Shown here one piece after another: positions 25,723 through 34,413 of a DNA stretch of 64,000 nucleotides. A program made the translations under genes and the position numbers. A model generated the notes under the pieces. It was not told the origin of the DNA. It made no database searches and saw only the letters and a program-made list of their open reading frames with translations. This DNA comes from Mycolicibacterium iranicum. GTDB lineage: Bacteria; Actinomycetota; Actinomycetes; Mycobacteriales; Mycobacteriaceae. Each line of letters opens with the position of its first letter. Position 1 is the first letter of the stretch. The stretch covers positions 1 through 64,000 of the forward strand of contig NZ_LWCS01000030.1 in assembly GCF_001650495.1 (NCBI RefSeq). The letters are read 5' to 3'.

Positions 25723-26085
25723 GAACGTATCGGTAATCCGAAATAGGAGTGCCGACCAACCGAAGGTGATTCGCAGGTGACACCGACAGGCGCAGAGCAG
25801 CCCACCCAGCGCACCCTTCCCGTCCGGCCCGTTCATCGACATCACCGCGGGGAGATCCGGGTGCGGCGGCTGGTCTGTGGCTGAGCGTGATGACCTCGGC
25901 GGTGGTCAGCGTCCATGCGCATTTGGAGACGTGGACGCTGCGCAACAGCTTCCCGGCCAGCTATCGTAGATGGCGCAGGTGCCAAACCAGCAGATGCGCC
26001 AGTGGTATCAGGACACGTAGCAGACTCTCACTGTTGCCAAAGAGCCGACGAGGCAGCTACTTACAGTTGACAAGGACTTGCGAGT
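25723..26085. other. Intergenic region before the HA-repeat helicase
   Basis: About 360 bp. No open frame has a believable start and codon pattern, and no repeat or terminator stands out. The final AAGGA before ATG 26086 is the helicase ribosome site. Confidence 0.4.
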
Positions 26086-28986
26086 ATGGCCGCGCGTAGC
26101 AGCCGCTTGCGCCTGCGCCCTTACCAGCGCGACGCGGTGACAGCGATCGACGTCGACGAGGAGCGTGCCCTTGTTGTCGCCGCATGTGGCACGGGGAAGA
26201 CTTTGATGGCCGCCCACGCGGCGGCAAAGCTGCTTCCTGATGGGCCAGCGGCCGTGCTGGTCGTTTTTCCCACCCTCGGCTTGCTGGAGCAGACTTACCG
26301 CACTTGGCGGCGTGAGGCGCCGTTTGTGTTCGACGCGCTGGCGGTGTGTTCAGCGCACCTACGCGACACCGAGGACATCCGCAGCGGCGAGCTGTCCATT
26401 GCCAGCACGACGTCACCTCATAAGCTCATTGAATGGCGTCACGAGGTGTCTGGTGTCGGGGTGGTGTTTTGTACGTATCAGTCGTTGCCGGTCATCGCTG
26501 CGGCCCATGCCGAGGGGATGGCGGCGTGGGAGGTCACCGTGTTCGATGAGGCGCACCGGACTGCGGGGCTCAAGGGCAAGCCGTTCGCCGCCGCGCTTGA
26601 TGACAGGCTGATCCCCGCGGCGCATCGGCTGTTCTTCACCGCGACACCGAAGGTGCACAGTGGTCCGCGCACTCGCGGGGGCAAGCCGCGACGGCGTTCG
26701 GTGGCCTCCATGGATGACCCTGAGTTGTACGGACGGCAGGTCTTCACCTTGCCCACCCGGGCCGCTATCGAGCAAGGGATTCTGTCACCGTTCAAGGTCG
26801 CGGTCATTGCGGTGGCTGATAGCGCGGTGTCGTCAGCGCTCAAGGATCTGCGGATGATCAGTTTGGCGGCCGGCGAGGATGGTGCAGCCCGCGCCGATCA
26901 TGTCGCCTCCTCGATCGCGCTGACCCAGGCTGCCGCTGATTACGGGTTGTCCAGCGTGCTGGCGTTTCACAATACGATTGCCGCAAGTTCAGAGTTTGCA
27001 GCCACTTTTCGCCGCACTCACGCGCTGTTGACGGCCAGGGGCCTTGTCCGTGACGGTCGCGCCGCGAAGGTCATCCATATCGACGGCTCCACCAAGCTCA
27101 GTGATCGGCTGGCCGCCACGCAGACGTTGGCTATTCACGACCCTGCGCGGTGGAACATGGTCACCAACGCCCGCTGTTTGACCGAGGGCATCAATATCCC
27201 GGCTCTGGATGCCGTGTTCTTCGCCGAGCCGCGATCGTCGGAGGTTGATGTGGCCCAAGCGGTCGGCAGAGCTATCCGCAAGAACCCCAATCATGACCGG
27301 CCCGCCCTCATCGTCCTGGCCGTCACAGTCGATGACAGCCAGGACGCCGAAACGGTCATCGACATAAGCGAATTCAAACGCGTGCGCCAGGTCCTTGCTG
27401 CGCTGCAGAGCCACGATCCGACACTGAACCGCGATCTCGGACTGGTCCGGCAGCGCCTGGCTGACGGTCCTAGCGCCGATGATGTCACCGACATCGAGAC
27501 CGATATCCTAGATATCCACCTCCCCGCGAAATTGCCGAAGAAGCTTGCCGCACAGTTTTTTAGCGCTTTCAGCGTTCACACCGTCGACTCGCTGACTCGG
27601 CAGTGGGACCAGCATTACCAGGCCGCTCGGGCATTCGCCGCCGAACACGGTCACTCCAACGTGCCCCGCCGGCACCTGGCCCCGTCTGGCGCCGATCTCG
27701 GCACCTGGATTCAGCATCAGCGCACCCGGTATTCTCAGGGCCGTCTTCTTGCCCACCGCGTCGAACTTCTCGAGAGCCTGCCTGGATGGGCATGGAACCA
27801 GCATGAAGCCATTTGGAACCAGCGATTCAACGCGCTCACGGACTTCATCAAGGCCCATGGCCACCCGTACCCGGACTATAAGTACCGCACGCCCGCTGGG
27901 GATGCGCTGGGCATATGGGTCCAAAATCAGCGCGCCGCCTACAAATTGGGGCGTATGCCAGCGCGCCGCGTAGAACTGTTCGAGTCGCTGCCGGGTTGGA
28001 CGTGGGATCCGCTCACAGATCAGCAGTGGGAGGCCAACTTCGCTGCGTTAGTCCAGTATGGGGCCGAGCACGGACACACCCGCCCACCCGCGGCGTACCG
28101 GGTTGGCGATTTCGCGGTCGGCAATTGGGTGGGGATGCAACGCAGACTTCACAACAACGGAAAGCTGCCCGCTGCACGCGCGAGGCGCCTTGCCGGGCTA
28201 CCCGGGTGGTCGTGGAAGGCACTTGATGACCAATGGGACATCAATTTCGGGGACTTGGCCGTCTATGCCGCCCAGCACGGACATGCCCGGCCGCCGCAGG
28301 CCTACTATGCCGAGTCCGGACTTGCTCTGGGGCACTGGGTTTCCGATCAGCGTCGCCGACGAGCGAAGTTGTCCGATGAGCGCCGCGCGCGGCTGGAATC
28401 GCTGCCCGGCTGGGCGTGGAACCCCGCTGAGGCACAGTGGGAAGAGAACCTAGCCGCTCTGACGGCGTTCGCGGTCGAGCACGGGCACGCCTATCCGCCG
28501 CGTGACACAGGGGATCCCAGGTTGTTCAAGCTCAACAGTTGGGTGGTCACGCTGCGCCGTCCCGGGCGCCGGGACAGAATGGATCCGCAGCGACGCAAAC
28601 AGCTCGAAGCGGTGCCAGGCTGGTCGTGGGATCTCCGCCAGGCATCAACGTGGGATGACTCTTTCGCTGCGCTAGCGGCATTCGCGGCCGAGCACGGCCA
28701 CGCCGACCCACCCGCTGATTACCACTCGCCGGACGGCATTAATGTGAGCGACTGGGTGCGCCAGATGCGTCGGCCTTCGCGCCGCCGAAAGCTGCACCCT
28801 CGTCGGCGCGATCAGCTTGAAGCGTTACCAGGATGGCACTGGGGCATCGCCGAGACTGGACCTGCGCTCGGCGCGAACTCATCGGGGCTTGCGGCCGGGT
28901 CATCGGTCGAGTCCGAGGATGAGGGCCACGGACTTCTCGATGTGGCTCATCGTGGGTCTGTTGAGCGTTCCGAGGTGGCGCAGTAG
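26086..28986 (+). CDS. DEAD/DEAH helicase with six helicase-associated (HA) repeats
   Basis: A 966-aa protein. The N-terminal helicase has RPYQRDAVTAI (Q-like motif), Walker A ACGTGKT (34-40), DEAH in VFDEAHRTAG (about 155), and the C-terminal helicase part with CLTEGINIPALDAVFF and motif VI QAVGRAIRK (about 390). From about residue 505 to 930 come six repeats of about 70 residues, each with 'W...F..L..Fa.eHGH..pp' then 'lg.Wv..qR......l...r...L..lPGW.W', the helicase-associated domain. Such proteins are common on actinobacterial plasmids and their substrate is unknown. The last 87 bp overlap the 3' end of mazF on the other strand; the last 30 residues (after GWHWGIAETG) look unlike the rest. 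Confidence 0.85.
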   Translation: MAARSSRLRLRPYQRDAVTAIDVDEERALVVAACGTGKTLMAAHAAAKLLPDGPAAVLVVFPTLGLLEQTYRTWRREAPFVFDALAVCSAHLRDTEDIRSGELSIASTTSPHKLIEWRHEVSGVGVVFCTYQSLPVIAAAHAEGMAAWEVTVFDEAHRTAGLKGKPFAAALDDRLIPAAHRLFFTATPKVHSGPRTRGGKPRRRSVASMDDPELYGRQVFTLPTRAAIEQGILSPFKVAVIAVADSAVSSALKDLRMISLAAGEDGAARADHVASSIALTQAAADYGLSSVLAFHNTIAASSEFAATFRRTHALLTARGLVRDGRAAKVIHIDGSTKLSDRLAATQTLAIHDPARWNMVTNARCLTEGINIPALDAVFFAEPRSSEVDVAQAVGRAIRKNPNHDRPALIVLAVTVDDSQDAETVIDISEFKRVRQVLAALQSHDPTLNRDLGLVRQRLADGPSADDVTDIETDILDIHLPAKLPKKLAAQFFSAFSVHTVDSLTRQWDQHYQAARAFAAEHGHSNVPRRHLAPSGADLGTWIQHQRTRYSQGRLLAHRVELLESLPGWAWNQHEAIWNQRFNALTDFIKAHGHPYPDYKYRTPAGDALGIWVQNQRAAYKLGRMPARRVELFESLPGWTWDPLTDQQWEANFAALVQYGAEHGHTRPPAAYRVGDFAVGNWVGMQRRLHNNGKLPAARARRLAGLPGWSWKALDDQWDINFGDLAVYAAQHGHARPPQAYYAESGLALGHWVSDQRRRRAKLSDERRARLESLPGWAWNPAEAQWEENLAALTAFAVEHGHAYPPRDTGDPRLFKLNSWVVTLRRPGRRDRMDPQRRKQLEAVPGWSWDLRQASTWDDSFAALAAFAAEHGHADPPADYHSPDGINVSDWVRQMRRPSRRRKLHPRRRDQLEALPGWHWGIAETGPALGANSSGLAAGSSVESEDEGHGLLDVAHRGSVERSEVAQ

Positions 28987-29259
28987 TCGTCCTCGGGCGA
29001 TGCCTCGGACTGCCCGGCAGACTGCGACGCTGTTGGTGTCGACGCCTTCATCGGGGGTGATCGGTGGCCGGAGGCTTGTCGGTGTGCGCGAACTCGACAC
29101 CGGTATCACCACGACGAGTTCGGTGGGATCTGGATCGCCGGTGAGGAGTTCGTCAGCCGACACGATGACGGCGGGCCGGTGTTTGGCGGGTTCGCCGGGG
29201 CGGCCGGCGCCGAAGGCGACCAGCCACAGTTCGCCCCGGCGGGGATTAGTCGATTCCAT
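28900..29259 (-). CDS. mazF: MazF-type endoribonuclease toxin
   Basis: A 119-aa protein beginning MESTNPRRGELWLVAFGAGR; 'RGE.W.v.f....g.e.gk.RPavIvs.d' is the MazF/PemK signature, continued by ELVVVIPVSSSRT and the final IEKSVALILGLD. It should cut mRNA or rRNA at short sequences. It overlaps the antitoxin by 14 bp, and its 3' end overlaps the helicase gene by 87 bp in the opposite direction. Confidence 0.86.
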   Translation of the reverse strand: MESTNPRRGELWLVAFGAGRPGEPAKHRPAVIVSADELLTGDPDPTELVVVIPVSSSRTPTSLRPPITPDEGVDTNSVAVCRAVRGIARGRLLRHLGTLNRPTMSHIEKSVALILGLDR

Positions 29260-29482
29260 CGGCGTCGGCCTGTTCCCAGTCGCGGTCCTCCTCGATGACG
29301 GCTGGGTTGGCGGCTTCTGCGCGGGTGGCGGCGCGTTCCTCGGCGAAGGCGGCGTCCCTTTCGGCGCGGTGGGACCATTCGTCGAGGAGTGCGACGACGG
29401 AGATGCCGCGGTCGCGGGCTTGTGCATTGAGGCGATCACGAGTGGTAACCGGTACGCGGATCGTTGTTGTAGGTGTAGACAT
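29246..29482 (-). CDS. MazE-like antitoxin
   Basis: From ATG 29482 a 78-aa protein, MSTPTTTIRVPVTTRDRLNA onward: a strand then helices (RGISVVALLDEW) fitting a ribbon-helix-helix fold, with a Glu/Asp/Ala-rich C-terminus that would bind MazF. An upstream ATG adds eight residues, but the -10 placement favours 29482. Confidence 0.8.
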   Translation of the reverse strand: MSTPTTTIRVPVTTRDRLNAQARDRGISVVALLDEWSHRAERDAAFAEERAATRAEAANPAVIEEDRDWEQADADGID

Positions 29483-29487
29483 GATCC

Positions 29488-29518
29488 CAGAATAAACTGT
29501 AGACAACTGTATCTACAG
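29488..29518 (-). promoter_or_regulatory. mazEF promoter with inverted repeat
   Basis: CTGTAGA (29497-29503) and TCTACAG (29512-29518) form an inverted repeat. On the minus strand TATTCT lies just after it, six nt before the ATG at 29482, a spacing that would give a leaderless transcript. Probably the MazE operator. Confidence 0.45.
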
Positions 29519-29561
29519 GGCTGTTTGGTCTCTTCGGTCCAGCGATCCCGGAACTTAGGGC

Positions 29562-29801
29562 ATGGCGAGGATGGAGTTGCGTCGAACGCGGCATGGCTGG
29601 GAGGAGCCGCCGCCCCCTCTGTACTGCGTAAATGGGCATCCACTACGGGGTGGCGCCGGACGTGTGCTGATCGGAACGCAGCACTGCCAGACGTGTGGCA
29701 TTCACCGTTCGATCTGCTGTCAGAAATGGGAAGAATTGCGTTTGATGCAACAACTGCGCGCCAGAGGAGTGTCAGCATCGCGGCATCTGGGAGGCCGCTG
29801 A
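29562..29801 (+). CDS. Small zinc-ribbon-like protein, 79 aa
   Basis: The protein reads LRRTRHGWEEPPPPLYCVNG then HPLRGGAGRVLIGTQHCQTC. Cys22, His26, Cys42, Cys45, His48 and Cys52 could form a zinc site ('CVNGH-PL...CQTCG.HRS..C'). Similar small 'C.nGH.L.....L.GtqpC.C.giHRs' proteins are common in mycobacteria. The reading frame after residue 55 (LRLMQQLRARGVSAS) looks less conserved, so the C-terminus may be altered near the IS remnant. Function unknown. Confidence 0.5.
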   Translation: MARMELRRTRHGWEEPPPPLYCVNGHPLRGGAGRVLIGTQHCQTCGIHRSICCQKWEELRLMQQLRARGVSASRHLGGR

Positions 29802-29888
29802 ATAATCGGCGTGCCTTCGTGGTGGGGTTGGTGTGAGCTGGGATAATAGGCTACGCGTCCAACAACTCCCGATCCGGCCGCTCCGCAC

Positions 29889-30934
29889 CCTGCACAAACC
29901 AAAAACGCGAACATACTGCCCGGCGCCACCAAATGACCCACCAGGATCCTCGAGCTCACCGTCGCCGAACAAGTCCAGGCGATGATCAGCCATGTTTACT
30001 TCGGGTAGGGGACGGCCGTCGATCCCGGCGTCGGTGATGGCCTCGGTTCTGGTGTTGCAGACGTTGCAGGACCTGTCGGATCGCGAGACCGCTGAGGCGG
30101 TCCGGTGTGATCTGCGGTGGAAGGTCGCTACCGGGATGGCGTTGGACGACAAGGGGTTTGATCCGTCGACGCTGGTGTACTGGCGCAACGACTGGCGAAA
30201 TCGGAGCGGCCGCAGCGGATCAACGACGCGGTACGCGCGGTGATCACACAGACCGGGGTGATGACTGGTCGGCGTAGGCGGGCGGTGGATTCCACGATTC
30301 TGGCTGACGCGGTGGCCACCCAGGACACCATCACCCAGCTGATTTTGGCGATCCGCCGGGTCGGGCGGGTGGTACCCGGGGGCAGCGAGGCCATCGCGGC
30401 GGTGTGCACCGGGCATGACTACAGCCGTGCGGGGAAGCCTCAGATCGACTGGGAGGAACCCGGCGCCAAGGACGCGTTGGTCTCGGCGCTGGTCAACGAT
30501 GCGAACGCCCTGTTGGAGGCACTGGCCGGGATTGACGAGCAGATCGCTGCCGAGGAGATGGTGGCGGCGGCGTTGGCCAAGATGTCGAACCAGCTGAAGG
30601 CTCAGACGGCACCGACGGGCGGTGGCGTATCGGCCCGTCGGGTCGCCCCGGACGGGGTGATCTCCCAGGTCGACCCCGACGCCCGCCATACCCGTAAGTC
30701 ACCTGAGGCACACCGGGATGGGTGTCGGGCGCATGTGGTGGCCGAACCCGAGACTGGGATCATCACCGATGAGGCGTTGACCATGGCCGCCGGAACCGAG
30801 AATTCCGATGCCGCGGTCGCCGAGCAGTTCCTGACCGAGGACACCACCACCAGTGGTGGTGGGCGTGAGTGGTATGGCGATTCTGCTTACGGCACAGTCG
30901 ATTTGCGTGGCGCGATCCGCGATGCCGGCCACGA
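29889..30934 (+). pseudogene. Decayed IS1182-family transposase remnant
   Basis: The plus strand carries RGRPSIPASVMASVLVLQTL, LSDRETAEAVRCDLRWKVA, then in another frame VDSTILADAVATQDTIT, GHDYSRAGKPQIDWEEPGAK, ARHTRKSPEAHRDG and EWYGDSAYGT, all typical of IS1182 DDE transposases. Near 30190 one base is missing: restoring a C after 'CGCAAC' rejoins the frames (RLAKSERPQRINDAV). The 3' third is lost after RGAIRDAGHD (about 30934). On the minus strand at about 29889-29957 the text GHLVAPGSMFAFL is the N-terminus of the same family, so an inversion or second copy occurred. No terminal inverted repeats were found. Confidence 0.75.
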
Positions 30935-31119
30935 TCTCGAATTCAGTGCGAGGTACATGGTGCAACTCATCATCACCGGCCAAGACGCACTCGAACCTTC
31001 GGCGGCCATCGAGGTGACGAGCCGACTCCGCCTCGTCGCGGGCGACAGCACAGCCCGGCCTCCCGAGGGCACGGTGCTGTCTACGCCGGAGGATTCGCGA
31101 TAGTCACCCTTTCCGAGGG

Positions 31120-31788
31120 TCAGAATCGCAGCGTGGCTGGGAGCGATCTGGGACCTCGGTACGAGCCCGGGCCCCCGGTGAGGTACGGGCTACAAGCACT
31201 CGCTAGGCTCTCCAGCGCGATCTTGGCCCGTTCGCGATCTCTATACACAAGGAAATGCAGCACGATACCGTCCAGGGCAGCCAAGATCAGCCGAGCGGTC
31301 TGCTCGATGTCAATACCGCCCGCGGCGACCGTACCCTCGACCGCTGTCCTCAACGCATTGGCGACAAGAGCGCAGTTGCGGTCGTACTGCCGTTGCGCCA
31401 TCCAGTGCGAGTCAGGGTGGCGCAAACAGTAGATCATGAGCTCAAATTGCATCAGCTGGAAGGACGGATCGTCTTCGACGAGGCTCCAGAAGACAAACAG
31501 CGCCTCGCGCACCGCGTTCTCGGGTGTCGAATGTTTCCGAGCCTGCGGGTGTTGCGCATCGCGCCGCAGCGCTTCGACTTGGTCGCCAACGAAATCTATG
31601 ACTGCGCAGATCAATTCGTCTTTGTCCGTGAACGTGTGGTGCACCGAACTTAACGGGAGGCCGGATTGCTCGGCCACCTTGCGGGTGGTCGTCGCTTCCA
31701 ACCCCACGTCGGCGATCACCTCTATCGCCGCGTTGATGAGCTGCTGACGACGTTCGAGGGCGCGCTGTGATCGGAGACTCTTTGACAC
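31120..31788 (-). CDS. TetR-family regulator divergent from the PapA-like gene
   Basis: A 222-aa protein starting at GTG 31788. The N-terminal HTH is ALERRQQLINAAIEVIADVG then TTTRKVAEQSGLPLSSVHHT with FTDKDEL, the classic TetR pattern. The C-terminal ligand domain is helical and ends in a Pro/Arg-rich tail. It is divergently placed 104 bp from the acyltransferase, with a strong palindrome between them. It probably represses itself and the acyltransferase, responding to a lipid-like ligand. Confidence 0.86.
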   Translation of the reverse strand: MSKSLRSQRALERRQQLINAAIEVIADVGLEATTTRKVAEQSGLPLSSVHHTFTDKDELICAVIDFVGDQVEALRRDAQHPQARKHSTPENAVREALFVFWSLVEDDPSFQLMQFELMIYCLRHPDSHWMAQRQYDRNCALVANALRTAVEGTVAAGGIDIEQTARLILAALDGIVLHFLVYRDRERAKIALESLASACSPYLTGGPGSYRGPRSLPATLRF

Positions 31789-31810
31789 CTGATCAGCCTA
31801 CCTCTAAGTT

Positions 31811-31839
31811 GGGTCATGTGACCCCGGGTCACATGACCC
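31811..31839. promoter_or_regulatory. TetR operator palindrome in the divergent promoter
   Basis: GGGTCATGTGACC (31811-31823) and GGTCACATGACCC (31827-31839) are perfect 13-bp inverted arms with a 3-bp spacer. Each arm also contains its own GTCAYRTGAC palindrome, suggesting binding of two dimers. It is centred between the TetR start (31788) and the acyltransferase start (31892). Confidence 0.75.
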
Positions 31840-31891
31840 AGATATTGTGGGTCGAAGTTGGATCCGCAATGAATCGAGAGGGACTTTCAAA

Positions 31892-33202
31892 ATGGCAGAT
31901 CACCGCGCGACAGCAGCGACCCAATCGCTGATTCGTCCGCTGGACCTGAGCGAGGAGGTGTACGCCAGCTTTGGCAGCTTCGTCGGATACTGCGTTCGTG
32001 CAACTGGGCATATCGATGTCGCGGCGATGACGCGCGCCCTTGCCCAACTGCGATCGTGTTATCCAGTGCTCGCCACCCGAATAGTCCCACTGGGCACCGG
32101 GCGGCACGCTATCACCGCAGAAAGAGACGATGCTGACCCCACCTACGTGACCGTCACCTCGGGGCGCGGCTCACCGCCTCTGCGTGGCTTGACGATGCGC
32201 CAGCAAGACCAAGTGTGCGCCGTGCACATCGCCGAAGGAGAAGGCGATACTACTGTCGCCTTCTTCACCCACCACAGCGTGGCTGACGGGCAGCATTCTC
32301 TGGTCCTTCTCACTCAGCTGTGGTCGATGTACACCGATATCGTTGCCGGACGCCCATCCCCGGCTGTAGCTCCCCACCCGTACCCTGAGTCGGCCGAGGC
32401 CCTGCTGCTGGCACGCGGTTATCTTGACGCTACATCGTCGGGCTCAGTTCCGTCGCCCTGCAGTGACATCAGCGACACCACCGTCGCGAACGACGCTGCG
32501 TCCGCCGAGTTCATCCGGCTGCGGCTGACGCCGGCGCAGACAACACAGCTCATCTCCAACGCCCGGTCGCAGCACACGACCGTGAATGGCGTCATCTCGG
32601 CCGCATTGATTCTCGCCGAAGCACAGGTACGTTCCGTCGACATGGGCGAGATCGCCTACATGTACACCGTCGACCTACGCTCACGTCTGAACCCGCCGGT
32701 GGGACTCACCGAGGGCACGAATGTGATAGCCCCGGTGTTTGCGACAGGGGCCGATGTCGCTGGGGACGGAATGTACGAGATGGCCCGCAAACTCAATACC
32801 AAGCTCGCAGCGGATCTGGACCGAGGCATGATCGCCGAGCTCTTGGGACTAGTGGCGGCACTATCCAATGACGAGTTCCCCGAACTGCCCGCAGTGCTGA
32901 CTCCCGGGGAAACACTGAGCAGCACCAACTGGGGGCGGATACCCGAACTCGTTACCCCGCCGAGCGTTTCGCTCATCGATTTTCACCCAGCATCCTATCA
33001 ACAATGGCAGTCGCCACAGGGACTCGACATCCCCGGCCTGCACATGACAGAAAGCGCGTACATCACCACCTTCAACGGATCCCTGGCCATCGATTTCGCC
33101 AGTTCCGACAATCCTGACCTGGCAGCAGCTCGCGCGGCCGCCACGCGACAACTCCTGACCCCAGAGGACGTGCAGAACGTCGTCGACGACGGCGGAGAGT
33201 GA
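31892..33202 (+). CDS. PapA-like / condensation-domain acyltransferase
   Basis: A 436-aa protein of the chloramphenicol-acetyltransferase/condensation fold. The catalytic motif HHxxxDG is HHSVADG (127-133). The N-terminal PLDLSEEVYASFG and the later TNVIAPVFATGADV, LSSTNWGRI and the 'N-G-S-L-AIDF' strand match mycobacterial PapA5-like proteins, which transfer fatty acyl groups to hydroxyls of diols or sugars. No membrane helices or signal are present. Start at 31892 fits both the ribosome-site region and the family N-terminus. Its own TetR indicates substrate-responsive control. Confidence 0.78.
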   Translation: MADHRATAATQSLIRPLDLSEEVYASFGSFVGYCVRATGHIDVAAMTRALAQLRSCYPVLATRIVPLGTGRHAITAERDDADPTYVTVTSGRGSPPLRGLTMRQQDQVCAVHIAEGEGDTTVAFFTHHSVADGQHSLVLLTQLWSMYTDIVAGRPSPAVAPHPYPESAEALLLARGYLDATSSGSVPSPCSDISDTTVANDAASAEFIRLRLTPAQTTQLISNARSQHTTVNGVISAALILAEAQVRSVDMGEIAYMYTVDLRSRLNPPVGLTEGTNVIAPVFATGADVAGDGMYEMARKLNTKLAADLDRGMIAELLGLVAALSNDEFPELPAVLTPGETLSSTNWGRIPELVTPPSVSLIDFHPASYQQWQSPQGLDIPGLHMTESAYITTFNGSLAIDFASSDNPDLAAARAAATRQLLTPEDVQNVVDDGGE

Positions 33203-33423
33203 GCCCGCTGCTTACCCTTGAGGTGCAGGCGCTCAGACCCTTGTCTCGGTTGCGGTAACCGCGATCACCAGCTGGCGCTCCGGGGTTGGCCGACGCCGAC
33301 GCCAAGACCCTTCACAGCCCACCAATCCGATCGTGATGCCATGAATCATGCGCCGACCAACCGCAGTCTCGTGGCGCTCGCGATCCCCTCAGCTCACATT
33401 CGAACTCCCACTGGAGAACCAAC

Positions 33424-34206
33424 ATGCATGACACCCGCCTGAGGTCTGGACAACGTAGATTCCGATCGACTTCGCATCCCACCATCGCCGACAAAAAGGC
33501 CGGAACGTTGACGTACGCCGGACGACGCCGCCTACCCCTTCTGCTAACGGTAGCCCTGACGGCCCTCGCGTCGTCGTTGACACTCATCCCCGCGGCGTCC
33601 GCCGACCCCTGCCCAGGAGTCGAGGTGGTCTTCGCTCGCGGCACCTTCGAAGCGCCAGGACCCGGGCAAACAGGACAAGCGTTCGTCGACGCACTGCGCG
33701 CCCATCTGCCCGATGAGTCCGTAGATCTCTACCCCGTGAATTATCCTGCCTCCCTTGATTTTCCCCGGGCGGCCGACGGGGTTGCCGACGCGAGCACCAG
33801 AGTTGCGGCGATCGCCGCGCAATGCCCGGAAACGCAGATCGTGCTCGGCGGGTACTCACAGGGAGCCGCCGTGGCGGCCTACACCACCACCGACGTCGTT
33901 CCGCCGGGATACGCTCTGCCGCCCGGAATTACGGGCCCGCTACCACCCGAGATCGCCGATCATGTCGCCGCCGTAGTGTTGTTCGGCAAACCCACGCAAG
34001 GCTTTGTGCACATGCTCGTCCAAACAGCCCCACCCATTACCATCGGCTCGCGGTATGCCGACCGGACCATCGACCTCTGTATGGTTGGGGACCCGGTGTG
34101 CTCGCCAGACGGCTTTGAACGCTCCGCCCACAGCGCATATCGCACAGCTGGGATGACCACCGAAGCAGCGCAATTCGCTGCCGACAGAGTGCGTCTTCGC
34201 GCCTAA
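33424..34206 (+). CDS. Secreted cutinase-family serine esterase (Culp-like)
   Basis: A 260-aa pre-protein with GGAGA upstream. A basic stretch (GRRRLP, 33-38) and hydrophobic core LLTVALTALASSL precede a likely cleavage after ASA (58-60). The mature enzyme begins DPCPGVEVVFARGTFEAPGP. The nucleophile is Ser145 in GGYSQGAAV, with Asp223 in VGDPVC and His236 in RSAHSAYRT; four Cys would form the two conserved disulfides. Mycobacterial Culp proteins hydrolyse lipid esters outside the cell. The long n-region before GRRR makes a TTG start further in also possible. Confidence 0.86.
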   Translation: MHDTRLRSGQRRFRSTSHPTIADKKAGTLTYAGRRRLPLLLTVALTALASSLTLIPAASADPCPGVEVVFARGTFEAPGPGQTGQAFVDALRAHLPDESVDLYPVNYPASLDFPRAADGVADASTRVAAIAAQCPETQIVLGGYSQGAAVAAYTTTDVVPPGYALPPGITGPLPPEIADHVAAVVLFGKPTQGFVHMLVQTAPPITIGSRYADRTIDLCMVGDPVCSPDGFERSAHSAYRTAGMTTEAAQFAADRVRLRA

Positions 34207-34373
34207 GCGGTCCGTTTCACTCCGAGAGTTAGGGCGGCGCAGGCGAAGGAATCTCGGGACGACAGCCACCACCTCGACCGGATTCGATGGTGATTGCCGG
34301 TCAGGATTCTCTTCGCCCCGGCTTTGCACCCACCGAACATTGTGGTGGCACTCACATCGCTGTACGGTACGGA

Positions 34374-34391
34374 GGGTACTGTTAAGTACCC
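34374..34391 (+). promoter_or_regulatory. GGGTACT-N4-AGTACCC operator at the P450 operon promoter
   Basis: GGGTACT (34374-34380), spacer GTTA, AGTACCC (34385-34391), 22 bp before ATG 34414. A related GGTAC word lies just upstream (34366-34370). The same palindrome with the same spacing recurs at 40386-40403 and, as six-base arms, at 40412-40427, so the sites likely bind one regulator. Confidence 0.7.
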
Positions 34392-34413
34392 GACGTCGAA
34401 AGGGAGAGAAGAC

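Noticed and set aside
28817..29836. 339-aa plus-strand frame across the MazEF region
   Set aside because: It is antisense to mazF and mazE and has no domain.
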